From an uncultured Pseudoteredinibacter sp. (GTDB lineage: Bacteria > Pseudomonadota > Gammaproteobacteria > Pseudomonadales > Cellvibrionaceae), in the NCBI RefSeq assembly GCF_947500695.1, contig NZ_CANMSS010000016.1, forward strand, positions 1 to 64,000: a stretch of 64,000 nucleotides of DNA. The letters run 5' to 3'. Under the pieces are notes generated by a model. That model saw only the letters and a list, made by a program, of their open reading frames with translations. It made no database searches and was not told the DNA's origin. Positions 17,911 through 26,826 of the stretch are shown one piece after another (position 1 is the first letter of the stretch; every line of letters begins with the position of its first letter). The position numbers were made by a program, and so were the translations under genes.

Positions 17911-19517
17911 AGCTTGGTCAGCTTTTTTATCAACTCTAATGGCTCTCGACCATCTTTAGGACAACAAGCTATACCCACACTAGCACTTATGCCAACACTA
18001 AACTCAGAAAATTCTTTGCGTAATTGCAGTCGGCGAATAACTTTACGTGCTAATATTTCTACGTCGTCAACAGTAGAAAAATCACAAACTATAGCAAATT
18101 CATCACCACCGAGTCGCGAGATTAGAGCCCGATCAGGAACACAATGACGCAACTGCTCAGCAACCTCGGATAAAAGTTCATCACCGGCGCTATGTCCTTG
18201 ACTATCATTAATTTGCTTGAAGCCATCCAAATCGATATATAAAACATACAAACTAGATTCGCCTTCAAAACTGCCGTTTGCTTTGGCGGTCAATTCACGT
18301 AGCAACAAGGTTCGGTTTGGCAAGCGGGTCAACTGATCATAGTGAGCTAGAAACTCCAATTGAGCTTCGTTCATTTTAATTTTGGAAATATCAGTGACCG
18401 TTATAATCACTCCATCATTATCACCCTGCGCATTTTTTATAACAGCAACCGATGCCACAACAGGTACATTGGGAGCGTTCTTTACAAGCAGCTCTGCCTC
18501 CCCCCTCCAACTGCCTTCTTTAACCACTCTTTCTTGCAGCTTACGAACGAGTTCTTCCCTGGCGTACTGGGGTGCCAAGGTCATTAAGTGCTGTCCCAAC
18601 ATCTGATCGGCAGAGCTCTCGCACAGCTCCTCGACCTTTGGATTTACAGAAATAATATTAAAATCAGCATCAGTAGCGACAATGCCATCATTGGCATTTT
18701 CAAAAATGGTTTGAGATAGCTGAAGCTGTCGAGTTCGCTCGTACTCTTGAGTGACGTCCTGAGCGGTCCCCAACATACGTACAACTTCACCATCTGCATT
18801 TAGAAAAGCTTCACCGTTTTGTCGAATATGGCATATAGATCCATCAGCCTTAGCGACGCGATGCTCGAATACAAAGGTAGAACCTTGCCGGCCACCTTCA
18901 ATTAAGCTCTCTTTAAATATCTGAACATCATCGGGTAAAACAAGATCATATACCGTTTGAATACCATGAATTTCAAAATCGGTAGGCAGCCCAAGAATAG
19001 AGTAGATTTCCTCTGACCAAGTAACCCGATCCTCAGGCAGGTTCCAATCCCAAGTTCCAATCTTCGCAATAGCCTGCGAGCGTCTTAGGCGCTCTTCGTT
19101 TTCACGCAGTAACTTTTGCTGGTCGGCCTCATAGGCTAATTTTGTTTCTCTACATCGCAATACCGCAGAGACACAAGCTTGGCCGTGCCAATTTAACGGC
19201 GCCAGCTCAATATCAATAGCTACCTTACTGCCATCTTTAGCTAAAGCAAAAAGCTCAGCAGCATTGCCCATTGGTCGGCGAGTAGGCGCCTTTACATATT
19301 GCTCACGATGACGCTTATGCACATTACGCATCGAACCGGGCAATAGAACCTCTACCGGCTGCCCCTGCAACTCTTCTTTTCCGTAGCCCAATAACTCCTG
19401 AATGGATTTGTTACACCAAAGAATCTCTCCTTGATGGTTGCAAACAATCAAACTATCGGGGATAGCATCCAAAAGGGTGGAATCTGCCAAGGCGAGAGAC
19501 TCAGTCGGCACAGGCAT
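17853..19517 (-). CDS. PAS-PAS-PAS-GGDEF protein, upstream half of a split GGDEF-EAL gene
   Basis: Start is uncertain: ATG 19517 has GGAG close upstream, while an in-frame TTG lies at 19586. The protein has about three PAS domains (LLDAIPDSLIVCNHQG; IAKIGTWDWNLPEDRVTWSE, a PAS_3 fold; IFENANDGIVATDADFN). A GGDEF domain follows with LTRLPNRT, DGFKQIND and an intact SRLGGDEFAIV. The RxxD inhibitory site is absent (PDRA instead). In this frame the last GGDEF helix is replaced by 22 unrelated residues ending LSTIVIA, because the canonical ADQAMYEAKA continues in the -1 frame. It would make c-di-GMP if folded. The EAL partner follows. Confidence 0.85.
   Translation of the reverse strand: MPVPTESLALADSTLLDAIPDSLIVCNHQGEILWCNKSIQELLGYGKEELQGQPVEVLLPGSMRNVHKRHREQYVKAPTRRPMGNAAELFALAKDGSKVAIDIELAPLNWHGQACVSAVLRCRETKLAYEADQQKLLRENEERLRRSQAIAKIGTWDWNLPEDRVTWSEEIYSILGLPTDFEIHGIQTVYDLVLPDDVQIFKESLIEGGRQGSTFVFEHRVAKADGSICHIRQNGEAFLNADGEVVRMLGTAQDVTQEYERTRQLQLSQTIFENANDGIVATDADFNIISVNPKVEELCESSADQMLGQHLMTLAPQYAREELVRKLQERVVKEGSWRGEAELLVKNAPNVPVVASVAVIKNAQGDNDGVIITVTDISKIKMNEAQLEFLAHYDQLTRLPNRTLLLRELTAKANGSFEGESSLYVLYIDLDGFKQINDSQGHSAGDELLSEVAEQLRHCVPDRALISRLGGDEFAIVCDFSTVDDVEILARKVIRRLQLRKEFSEFSVGISASVGIACCPKDGREPLELIKKLTKLCMKPKLMVRMALSTIVIA
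17922..17928 (-). other. Slippery heptamer A AAA AAG at the GGDEF/EAL frame switch
   Basis: In sense, the upstream frame reads ATA AAA AAG CTG. The heptamer A-AAA-AAG sits in exactly the phase used for -1 slippage in E. coli dnaX. A -1 shift after AAG continues as GCT GAC CAA GCT ATG TAT, restoring the canonical ADQAMYEAKA of GGDEF-EAL proteins. A possible 8-bp stem begins about 17 nt downstream (UGAAGCCA with UGGCUUUG), farther than usual. One missing A in a homopolymer would give the same picture. Confidence 0.6.
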
Positions 19518-20051
19518 ACTCCAAGCAAGGCAAACTGATTCGTAGCGCACACGGCAAGGCAAAGACCACACGCAAAGAGGGGGCAAAATTCAGGTCTTGA
19601 TGGACACCTGAGGGTATTATTTCGTAACAACTCATATACGAATACTTCGGCCGAAATTGAGCTGACTTTATAGTGAGGCTAATTTAGCCAGCATTGCATT
19701 AGCCCCTATTAATTTAGGGTTATATTAATCTTTGCCCAGTGCCTTAATCAAGCGAATTAATTAGAACTTTGGCCTTTAAGTTGTCAGCTTATGATGATCG
19801 GCCCAGCTTAGCGTACACACTTCATTTATTGTCCAAATTGATCATAAAGAAATTGCCTGAAATTTGCTTAAACAACCATATACCGCTAGTCGATGAGGCA
19901 TCGAAAGTGAACTGTATTAACTGACTATCAATGCCTGAACTGGCTTTCCATCTGCAAAGCTACAAATCACTCCTATACTCAAAAATGAACGCTGTTTTTT
20001 GCTTATACGCAAGTAGCGCTTGCCCAATGCATTATCGAAGGAACTGCAATT
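19518..20051. other. Divergent intergenic region with possible sigma-54 site
   Basis: About 530 AT-rich bp lie between the GGDEF gene and the CheY-like gene. At 19941-19956 TGGCTTTCCATCTGCA keeps the GG-N10-GC spacing of a -24/-12 promoter, about 95 bp before the CheY ATG. No gene or RNA was recognised. Confidence 0.3.
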
Positions 20052-20411
20052 ATGACTAATAATAAGGTGCTTATCTGCGATGATTCGCGATCTATTCGCC
20101 TGATGACAAAACGCTTGCTACAGGGAAACGGCTACCAAGTGGTTGGTGAAGCGAGCAACGGTACAGAAGCAACAGAGGCCTATAAAACACACAATCCAGA
20201 TTTAGTCTTGCTCGATCTAGTGATGCCAGAGACCGATGGAAAAACGGCACTGCGCCAAATCGTCCAACACAACCCTTCAGCAAAAGTCGTCATTTTGAGC
20301 TCACTCGGTTCTGAATCTGATGTTGAGGAATGCTTACGCAATGGAGCATCTTCCTATATTCAAAAGCCTTTTGAAGAAGACATTTTACTTAGCACATTGA
20401 GCGAGCTGTAA
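20052..20411 (+). CDS. CheY-like single-domain response regulator
   Basis: A stand-alone 119-residue receiver domain. All active-site residues are present: acidic pair D10/D11, phospho-acceptor D55 (LLDLVMP), S83 and K105 (QKPF). No output domain follows, so it acts by protein contact. AAGGAACTG precedes the ATG. The next gene starts 13 bp downstream and carries a CheX-like phosphatase domain, so the two probably form one regulatory unit. The cognate kinase is not in the window. Confidence 0.92.
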   Translation: MTNNKVLICDDSRSIRLMTKRLLQGNGYQVVGEASNGTEATEAYKTHNPDLVLLDLVMPETDGKTALRQIVQHNPSAKVVILSSLGSESDVEECLRNGASSYIQKPFEEDILLSTLSEL

Positions 20412-20424
20412 AAAGCAGGAGAAG

Positions 20425-21285
20425 ATGATGGCGACTAAGTTTTTCGGTCAATTTTTATTAGAGCACCGCTTGATTAATAAAGATCAACTACTAGAAGCTC
20501 TAGCCTTCCAAAGAGCAAATAACCCTTTACTGGGTGAAATTGCCGTAGAACATGGCTTTCTAAGTATGGAGCAGGCTAGGAAGGTTAATCAACGACAACA
20601 AGCCGAAGACGCTCGTTTTGGTGATATCGCTGTCAACATGAAATTTATTAGTGTTGAACAGTTACAACAACTTATTGGCCTACAAAAGCAAGGGCGAAAG
20701 TTTTTCGGCGAAGTACTAGTTGAGCTCGGGCACTTAAGTAGCGATGAACTACGTGAGCAGTTAGAAGCTCACCACAATGAACAAACTTTAGCGCTCGCCC
20801 AAATTCAATCTGCTATTAAACAACATGGCAACACCTACAATATCAATGCCTTAGCAGGGATTGCATGCCGACTTAGTCAGCGAGCCTTAGCGACTCAGGC
20901 CCACTTTCAAGGGCTAATATCAATCAGCGAGCTACCCTATACTCCTGAAGAATATTTTTTAAGTAGCATCACGATCGAAAGTGTTAGAGATCTCACCATC
21001 ACCCTAGGCTGCAAAGAGCAAGTAATGACAGATATCGCTTGCCGACTGATCAAAATCCCAACAGATGAAGTCGATAGCGAGTTAGCTTGGGATGCCAGCG
21101 GAGAATTTTTAAACTTGGTGGCAGGCTACTTTGCCAAGGAAACCATTCCCGACGATTGCAGCTATAAAGCCAAGCCCCCTGTCTTTAGCCGAGACATCTC
21201 TAGCTTGAGCACCATATTTGAACAGGTCGCGATACTACGTGTAGAAACTGACATTGGCAGCTTAGCAATCTGTTTGAGCTCCTAG
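20425..21285 (+). CDS. GspE-N/MshEN-like repeats fused to a CheX-like phosphatase domain
   Basis: The 286 residues split in two. Residues 5-120 hold three helical-hairpin repeats of the type II secretion ATPase N-terminal kind (FFGQFLLEHRLINKDQLLEA, LGEIAVEHGFLSMEQA, FFGEVLVELGHLSSDELREQ); related MshEN modules can bind c-di-GMP. Residues about 165-286 resemble CheC/CheX phosphatases, with the catalytic E-x-x-N pattern in SGEFLNLVAGYF (E227, N230). CheX removes phosphate from CheY, and the preceding gene is a CheY. The AGGAGAAG ribosome site serves either of two adjacent ATG codons. The c-di-GMP link is inference. Confidence 0.72.
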   Translation: MMATKFFGQFLLEHRLINKDQLLEALAFQRANNPLLGEIAVEHGFLSMEQARKVNQRQQAEDARFGDIAVNMKFISVEQLQQLIGLQKQGRKFFGEVLVELGHLSSDELREQLEAHHNEQTLALAQIQSAIKQHGNTYNINALAGIACRLSQRALATQAHFQGLISISELPYTPEEYFLSSITIESVRDLTITLGCKEQVMTDIACRLIKIPTDEVDSELAWDASGEFLNLVAGYFAKETIPDDCSYKAKPPVFSRDISSLSTIFEQVAILRVETDIGSLAICLSS

Positions 21286-21402
21286 GTCATACAGATTGCC
21301 AGGTGGCGACTTGCCGTAATATAAACTTCGGCCCTAATTAATGTTAACAACCCCCCCCCACTTGAGGGGTGGTACTTTCGACCTACACATGTAATCCTTT
21401 AA

Positions 21403-21415
21403 GGTTAAATTAACC
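21403..21415. promoter_or_regulatory. Palindrome upstream of the secreted-protein operon
   Basis: GGTTAAATTAACC is a perfect 13-bp palindrome ending 20 bp before the ATG of the next gene. A nearly identical core lies at 40837-40853. It could be an operator or part of an AT-rich promoter. Confidence 0.35.
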
Positions 21416-21435
21416 ATAAAACTTTAGGGGTTATA

Positions 21436-22302
21436 ATGCTTAGGGCCGCCACATTTTCTACAATCTGTCTTGTTGCTTCATTAGGAAGCTCTTTTTCAAT
21501 TGCCGACCAAACAGTTTTCGATGACCACATTATCGTAGGTAATCAGTGTGTCGGTGTAGATTGCTCGATCAATATCAACTTTGGTTTTGATGGCCTTGTT
21601 TTAAAGCAAAACAATACCCGAATACTATTTCAAGATACTAGTAACTCAGCGTCATTTCCAACTAATGATTGGCGACTAGTGGCAAATGACAGCACTAACG
21701 GCGGCCGTAACTTTTTTGCTATTGAGGATGTCAACACCAGCAGAATTCCATTTATGGTAATGGCCGGTGCACCAGAAAATGCGCTCAACATCAGCAATGA
21801 GGGTTTCTTGGGGCTAGGGACCGACGACGCCCAAAAGTCTCTGCACATTAATAGCAACAACCTGCCCAGTATTCGATTACAACAAAACAGCAGCGGTGGT
21901 TTTCCAGCGAGCTTCTGGGATATCTCAGCCAATGAACTTGGCCTTAGTTTTACTCAGGACAATCAAAGCAAACTTGCCATTTTACCTAACGGTGACTTAA
22001 ACATTGCCGGGGATATCACCACCAGCGTTGCAGAAGCCGACTTCCCCGATTATGTATTTGCTAACGACTACAGCCTTATGCCTTTGCAACAATTAGGAGA
22101 ATTCGTTCAAAAAAATCATCACCTCCCCGAGATCCCGCCTGCCGCCGAGGTGGCTAAAGATGGCCTCAATATGAGCCAATTGCAGCTTAAGCTATTACAA
22201 AAGGTAGAAGAGCTGACTCTTTATACTGTTAAGCAACAACAGGAACTGGAACAGCTGAAAGCTGAGCTTGCCTCGGTACGTAAACAGAACCAACAACCTT
22301 AA
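21436..22302 (+). CDS. Exported protein with tail-fibre-like C-terminal region
   Basis: The 288 residues start with a signal peptide (MLRAATFSTICLVASLGSSF, cut after SIA). A beta-rich middle (GRNFFAIEDVNTSRIPFMV, LNISNEGFLGLGT) and a C-terminal segment follow: DFPDYVFANDYSLMPLQQL, NHHLPEIPPAAEV, then the coiled coil KVEELTLYTVKQQQELEQL. This C-terminal pattern occurs in exported proteins related to phage tail fibres with intramolecular chaperone-type ends, but the catalytic S74 peptidase region is not evident. It lies 12 bp before the next exported protein and is likely co-transcribed. Trimerisation is inferred from the coiled coil. Confidence 0.7.
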   Translation: MLRAATFSTICLVASLGSSFSIADQTVFDDHIIVGNQCVGVDCSININFGFDGLVLKQNNTRILFQDTSNSASFPTNDWRLVANDSTNGGRNFFAIEDVNTSRIPFMVMAGAPENALNISNEGFLGLGTDDAQKSLHINSNNLPSIRLQQNSSGGFPASFWDISANELGLSFTQDNQSKLAILPNGDLNIAGDITTSVAEADFPDYVFANDYSLMPLQQLGEFVQKNHHLPEIPPAAEVAKDGLNMSQLQLKLLQKVEELTLYTVKQQQELEQLKAELASVRKQNQQP

Positions 22303-22314
22303 AGCAGGCACAGT

Positions 22315-25300
22315 ATGAAACGTTTATTACTTGGCTTGCTTACAAGCTTAGGGGTGAGCACGGCCTACGCTCAGGTGAACTTTAATTTAAGTAGCTCACC
22401 CAATAATATTGAAGCTGGCGATATTAGCACACTGACTTTTGACATTTATTCCGTCGATCCTTTAGAGAATATAGACTTTGCAGTAACTCTCCCTGCAGGA
22501 ATGGAGTTAATTCCAGACAGCGGGAACGGTGATTGCGGTGTTATCAATCCAATTCCAGCCGGGGGAACTGTTGTCGAATTTAGCGCTCGCCGCTTAGCAA
22601 AAGATACCCTATGCAGACCATCAGTAAAGGTGACATCACCGACTGTAGGGACTCATTTCATTACAACTTCAGATTTAAACAGTCTAGGGCAAATTATACC
22701 CATAGCAAACCCTGCATCAGGAAACCTGACAGTATCTCTAAGCGATCCCGACATTAACCACCGATTGGAGATATCAAAAAACAACCTCGTTCCTGGCGAA
22801 GTAGCTACACTTTCAGCGGTAATAGAAAAAATAGGTCCCACTATAGTAAGCAGTGGAGGTTTAAAAGGAAGGCTATCGGACAATCTATATTTCGCCAGCC
22901 CTGTAGATATTAGCTCAAACTGCAATGGCCTTTCTGCGACTATAGATGAGTCTCGCCGCGAATTTAGCATCTCTTCTTTTGGAACGCTTTTTAGCGAGTG
23001 TAGAATCGATGCGGATGTTGTAGCAGTTTCGGAAGGCACAGCATCGGCTTATGTAGAGTCAAATTACTTCAGTGGTGTCAGCAGCAAAGTACGCAGCAAA
23101 AATTTGCTAATCGAAAATGATTCAGCCGACATTCTTGTACTAAGTGAGAGTTCTGGCCAAGCGACTCCGGGCGGCAGCGATCTGGTAACCCTAAGAATTA
23201 AAAACCTCAAGCGTAGCACTCTTGAAGACATTAATTTTCTACGTGACTATGGTGCAAATATTAGCGGCGCTAATTTAAGCCCAGCAGCCAGCGTCAACTC
23301 CTGCCCGGGCGTGCAATTTAACGGTGGAGAAGTCAGTGCAAATATAAACAATTTATTGAGCAATGAAGAATGTACCATCGCCTTTAATTTGGAGATTCCG
23401 GCGGGAGCAGTTGCTGGAAAATTTCAGAACATCACTACAACTGCAGATGCACTAATCAATAGTAGTCGCACAGCACTTAGCGTCGCGGCAGGCTCCTTCA
23501 ATATCAGTGAAGCCGTCGATGCCAGTTTGAGTTTTTCAAGCTCGGCAATTAGTGCTGGCGATGATACAACTTTAAGCCTAGAGATAAGAAATTCAAGCAC
23601 AACAAGTACCGCTTCAGATATAGCAGCTTCTTTAACACTTCCTCCGGAGCTCAATGTCAAAACACTACCAGCTGACAATTCCTGCGGCCCTGGATCCCTC
23701 ATAAGCCAAACAATTAACAACAATGAACGTCAACTGCTTGTTCGAGGCGGAATTCTCAGTGCTGGTGGCAATTGCCAGCTGGACTTCATTTTAAGCAGCC
23801 CAAATAGCAACTTCTCTCGACAGTTAGAGATTCCCAGCTTCCTGGTAGTGAGTTCCGTGTCAGGTGAACAGTATAGTCGAGAGGTTCCTGCAACTGCTGT
23901 AGAACTTGTTGGTGGACCAAAGATATTTATTGAACACCTGCTAAGCGTGGGCGAATCGCCTTATTTGCAAGCCTCGAACACGTCTAGATTCCAACTTTAT
24001 ATCGATAATGGCAGCCCCTTGCTGTCTATTGACCCACCAAGTGCCAAAAACGATATTCAACTTGAATTAAATCAGGGCAGCACAACCATTGGCGTTATCA
24101 GTAACCTTAGCAGCGATACAAGCTGCCAAGGTGCAAGCATCGATAATAATGGTACACGCATACAGATTAGCGATTTGGATCTTGCATCAGGGCAGCGTTG
24201 CGGTATCACTTTCGATATTGTAAATGATGCTAACCTCGCCCCTGGAGCCTACTCTCTCGAGCTAGAAAACACACAGTTTACAGCCGTCGAAACAGGACTT
24301 ATCACCGCTATCCCAAGCAGTTCTTTGAACTTACAAAGTAGCCCGGTAATAGCCAGCTTAGCTTTTTCTAAAGATCATATTGAAGCGAACGAATCCGTTA
24401 GCCTAACACTGCGCCTTGAAAACACGTCTAATTTCGAGGCAACAAATGGAATACTTGACGTTATCCGGGACTTCCCTGGAAATTTTGTAGCCAGCAATGC
24501 TACCGACATCTGCGGTGTAGGCTCTACTCTTAGCGTCAACGTAACAACTATGTTTCTGAGAGATTTTTCAATCCCTGCTAACGGCTATTGTGAAGTGACG
24601 GTAGACCTTACTAGCAACCTAGGCGCTTCGCCCGGGCATTTTGCTGCAAGAAGCCTAATTGGTGGAATAAGCTTAAACTCCAATGCCACACAATTCCCAG
24701 CCTCCGTAGGAATTCTACAGATAGTCGCAGATAATCAGTTTGCCGATGCATCAAGCTCAGAGCTAAGCACAGCTCCTGCTGATCGCGACGGTGACGGGGT
24801 AAGCGATGATGAAGAATTTAACTCTGGCTTCGATCTAAACTCAGATGGAATAGCCGATTTTACTCAATCTAATGTCGCCACTCTTCGTGGTAGCTCCGTG
24901 GGCAATATTCTTTTTGAAGTTAGCGGCGGCTGCAACCAAGTAGAGCAGTTAGCATTAAGTAATGTAGACAGCTCTAGCTTTAACCTCTGGGGCTCCGCAA
25001 TTTCATTCGAGCTACCTTGTAATCAGGCCGATATCCGCCTAGTTTACGATAGCTTGCCTGATGCAGCGGCAGGACAGTTAGTTGAAGTACAGAAATTTGG
25101 CCACCAGGCACCGAATTTTTCTGGGAGTAAAAGCTGGTACACACTCAACTCAGCTGTAATCGATAAAAACAACAATGAAATTCGCTACTCGCTTACAGAT
25201 GGTGGGCTTGGTGATGATACACCTGTCGACGGCCGCATTGTCGACCCAATAGCTGTAGTTGTAAGAGCGCTAGGTAATCCTACCGGCGTACCCAGCACTC

Positions 25301-25389
25301 CTCTTGCTGTTCTTGCACTACTATTTGTTAGTTTGATCGGACTAGGGAGCCGTCATATTAGGCGCAGACAGCTACAGCCAGATAAATAG
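22315..25389 (+). CDS. Large exported repeat protein with C-terminal sorting-like tail
   Basis: The 1024-residue protein has a signal peptide (MKRLLLGLLTSLGVSTAYA) and six to seven DUF11-like Ig units of about 130 residues, each with a Cys pair (for example SCPGVQFNG and EECTIAFNLEIPAG). A Ca2+-type DRDGDGVSDDEEF motif near residue 822 and a choice-of-anchor U-like domain (SYSLTDGGLGDD-like, GRIVDPIAVVVR) follow. It ends in VPSTPLAVLALLFVSLIGLG plus a basic tail, shaped like IPTL-CTERM or PEP-CTERM sorting signals. Surface display is inferred. No matching sorting enzyme is in the window. Confidence 0.75.
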   Translation: MKRLLLGLLTSLGVSTAYAQVNFNLSSSPNNIEAGDISTLTFDIYSVDPLENIDFAVTLPAGMELIPDSGNGDCGVINPIPAGGTVVEFSARRLAKDTLCRPSVKVTSPTVGTHFITTSDLNSLGQIIPIANPASGNLTVSLSDPDINHRLEISKNNLVPGEVATLSAVIEKIGPTIVSSGGLKGRLSDNLYFASPVDISSNCNGLSATIDESRREFSISSFGTLFSECRIDADVVAVSEGTASAYVESNYFSGVSSKVRSKNLLIENDSADILVLSESSGQATPGGSDLVTLRIKNLKRSTLEDINFLRDYGANISGANLSPAASVNSCPGVQFNGGEVSANINNLLSNEECTIAFNLEIPAGAVAGKFQNITTTADALINSSRTALSVAAGSFNISEAVDASLSFSSSAISAGDDTTLSLEIRNSSTTSTASDIAASLTLPPELNVKTLPADNSCGPGSLISQTINNNERQLLVRGGILSAGGNCQLDFILSSPNSNFSRQLEIPSFLVVSSVSGEQYSREVPATAVELVGGPKIFIEHLLSVGESPYLQASNTSRFQLYIDNGSPLLSIDPPSAKNDIQLELNQGSTTIGVISNLSSDTSCQGASIDNNGTRIQISDLDLASGQRCGITFDIVNDANLAPGAYSLELENTQFTAVETGLITAIPSSSLNLQSSPVIASLAFSKDHIEANESVSLTLRLENTSNFEATNGILDVIRDFPGNFVASNATDICGVGSTLSVNVTTMFLRDFSIPANGYCEVTVDLTSNLGASPGHFAARSLIGGISLNSNATQFPASVGILQIVADNQFADASSSELSTAPADRDGDGVSDDEEFNSGFDLNSDGIADFTQSNVATLRGSSVGNILFEVSGGCNQVEQLALSNVDSSSFNLWGSAISFELPCNQADIRLVYDSLPDAAAGQLVEVQKFGHQAPNFSGSKSWYTLNSAVIDKNNNEIRYSLTDGGLGDDTPVDGRIVDPIAVVVRALGNPTGVPSTPLAVLALLFVSLIGLGSRHIRRRQLQPDK

Positions 25390-25394
25390 CAAAG

Positions 25395-26663
25395 CTATGC
25401 AACACTTTGACTAGCACCCATTGTGCGCTGAGAAATCAAAGGGGTGAGCTTCATAAGAAGCTCGCCTCTTTTTCCATCCAGCAGGCCTTGATCCTGACTC
25501 GCTAACAATAACATCCCGCGACGCTGTCCAGCCTCCCCGAGAGGAATACCCAAAATTGAATGGGCATGAGTATTGCGCATAAGCTCACGCATCAAGCGAC
25601 TATCTTTGATTTTTACTGCAAAGCTATCGATGTCCTTTTCGGTCCAAAGTCTCTTCGCAATGATATGCCTAGCGATAAATTCAGCTAAATTACCGTCTTC
25701 TATCGTTGCTGATTTAGCAAACCAACGTTTCATGCTGCTGGCAGGGCTTGCGGCCTGCAAACGTAATTCAGCTTCCTGTAAAGAAATAATCCCTGCCCAA
25801 TCAACATTAAAATAATCACCACAAATATCGAGAACGGCATCCACTGTCTGCTGTTCACTGGCGCCCTCTTCAAGTTGATCCAGCAGCTTAAGAATAAGAT
25901 CGATCCGGATGGACAATGAATTAAACGCTGTTGTTACTTCGGAAACCTCGTCTTTACCCTTAGCCGCCAATTGTAAACCAAAATTACCCTCTGCTACTTT
26001 ATTGGTTGTTTCTGCCAAACGCTTAACGGGTTTAACTACCGCCATAAAAAACCAAAAGCTGAAAACCAAGCTGGCGACAATAACAGCCAATGCCAAACTT
26101 AAAGCGAATTGCTGCTGTTTTCTTTGACGCTCCTGATTATACAGCTCTGCTTTTTCAACCAGTAGCTTCGCTAAGGAAGTCAAACCTGGCCCTTGCTCGC
26201 GGATTTTTTGCGCCGCCCACTCCAGCCTAGGTTCATCCTTGTTATCACCAATAGCTTCGTTATAACTTCGAATAAAATTAGTTAGGGCAAGCTGCCATTG
26301 CTGATGGCTTTGAGTCAGCCCTGCTGTACTAAGTTGCAATATGAGAGAGCCGCCATCGATATCCGCTAAACGTTCACCCAAATGCAAATCATCTTGCTGC
26401 AGCGAACTGACGGCAGCTTCAAACTCTTTGTAATACAAAGCTACATCACGAAAATACGATTGGTAATCCCTGGGCGCATTCGCCCCATAGGCGGCAGCTT
26501 TGGCCTCTAAGGTTTTAATGTCGCGCTCTAGTGTCTCTGAAGAAGAAAGCAACAAGGTAGACTGTTGCTCTAAACGAGCACTCTGATTATGAAAGATTAG
26601 ATTGAGCAGGGCGATCAATATTAGCAATGCACTAAATATGGCCGTTTTCGCAGCAAGCTTCAT
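25395..26663 (-). CDS. Membrane HAMP-GAF sensor without output domain
   Basis: Start is set at ATG 26663 (MKLAAKTAIF), with CTGGAGAAGCCC just upstream; the frame extends a further 16 codons. The 422 residues give TM1 (about 6-25), a periplasmic helical sensor (about 30-180), TM2 (LALAVIVASLVFSFWFFMAVV), HAMP (PVKRLAETTNKVAEGNFG) and a GAF-like domain (about 270-415). No kinase, GGDEF, EAL or MCP domain follows, so it must signal through a partner or be a remnant. It converges on the large exported-protein gene with 5 bp between the stops. Confidence 0.75.
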   Translation of the reverse strand: MKLAAKTAIFSALLILIALLNLIFHNQSARLEQQSTLLLSSSETLERDIKTLEAKAAAYGANAPRDYQSYFRDVALYYKEFEAAVSSLQQDDLHLGERLADIDGGSLILQLSTAGLTQSHQQWQLALTNFIRSYNEAIGDNKDEPRLEWAAQKIREQGPGLTSLAKLLVEKAELYNQERQRKQQQFALSLALAVIVASLVFSFWFFMAVVKPVKRLAETTNKVAEGNFGLQLAAKGKDEVSEVTTAFNSLSIRIDLILKLLDQLEEGASEQQTVDAVLDICGDYFNVDWAGIISLQEAELRLQAASPASSMKRWFAKSATIEDGNLAEFIARHIIAKRLWTEKDIDSFAVKIKDSRLMRELMRNTHAHSILGIPLGEAGQRRGMLLLASQDQGLLDGKRGELLMKLTPLISQRTMGASQSVA

Positions 26664-26826
26664 GGGCTTCTCCAGCATTTTTATGTGTGCAAATGCTAAA
26701 AGCCATCTCATCTTGAATTATCACAAATCTATGGCGGCAAGCTCATTAGTTTGTTAAAGCTTTATACCGGCCAATTAAAAACAAAGCTCTAGCGCTATTT
26801 AGGGCAAGCTCACTGGCAACTTCTAC

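Noticed and set aside
18105..18150. A possible RxxD inhibitory site before the GGDEF motif
   Set aside because: The expected position reads PDRA rather than RxxD, so product inhibition by that site is not supported.
21347..21374. A run of nine C residues followed by TTGAGGGGTGG, resembling a terminator
   Set aside because: The stem is only about four pairs and there is no T-tract. It is more likely a low-complexity run, possibly phase-variable or error-prone.
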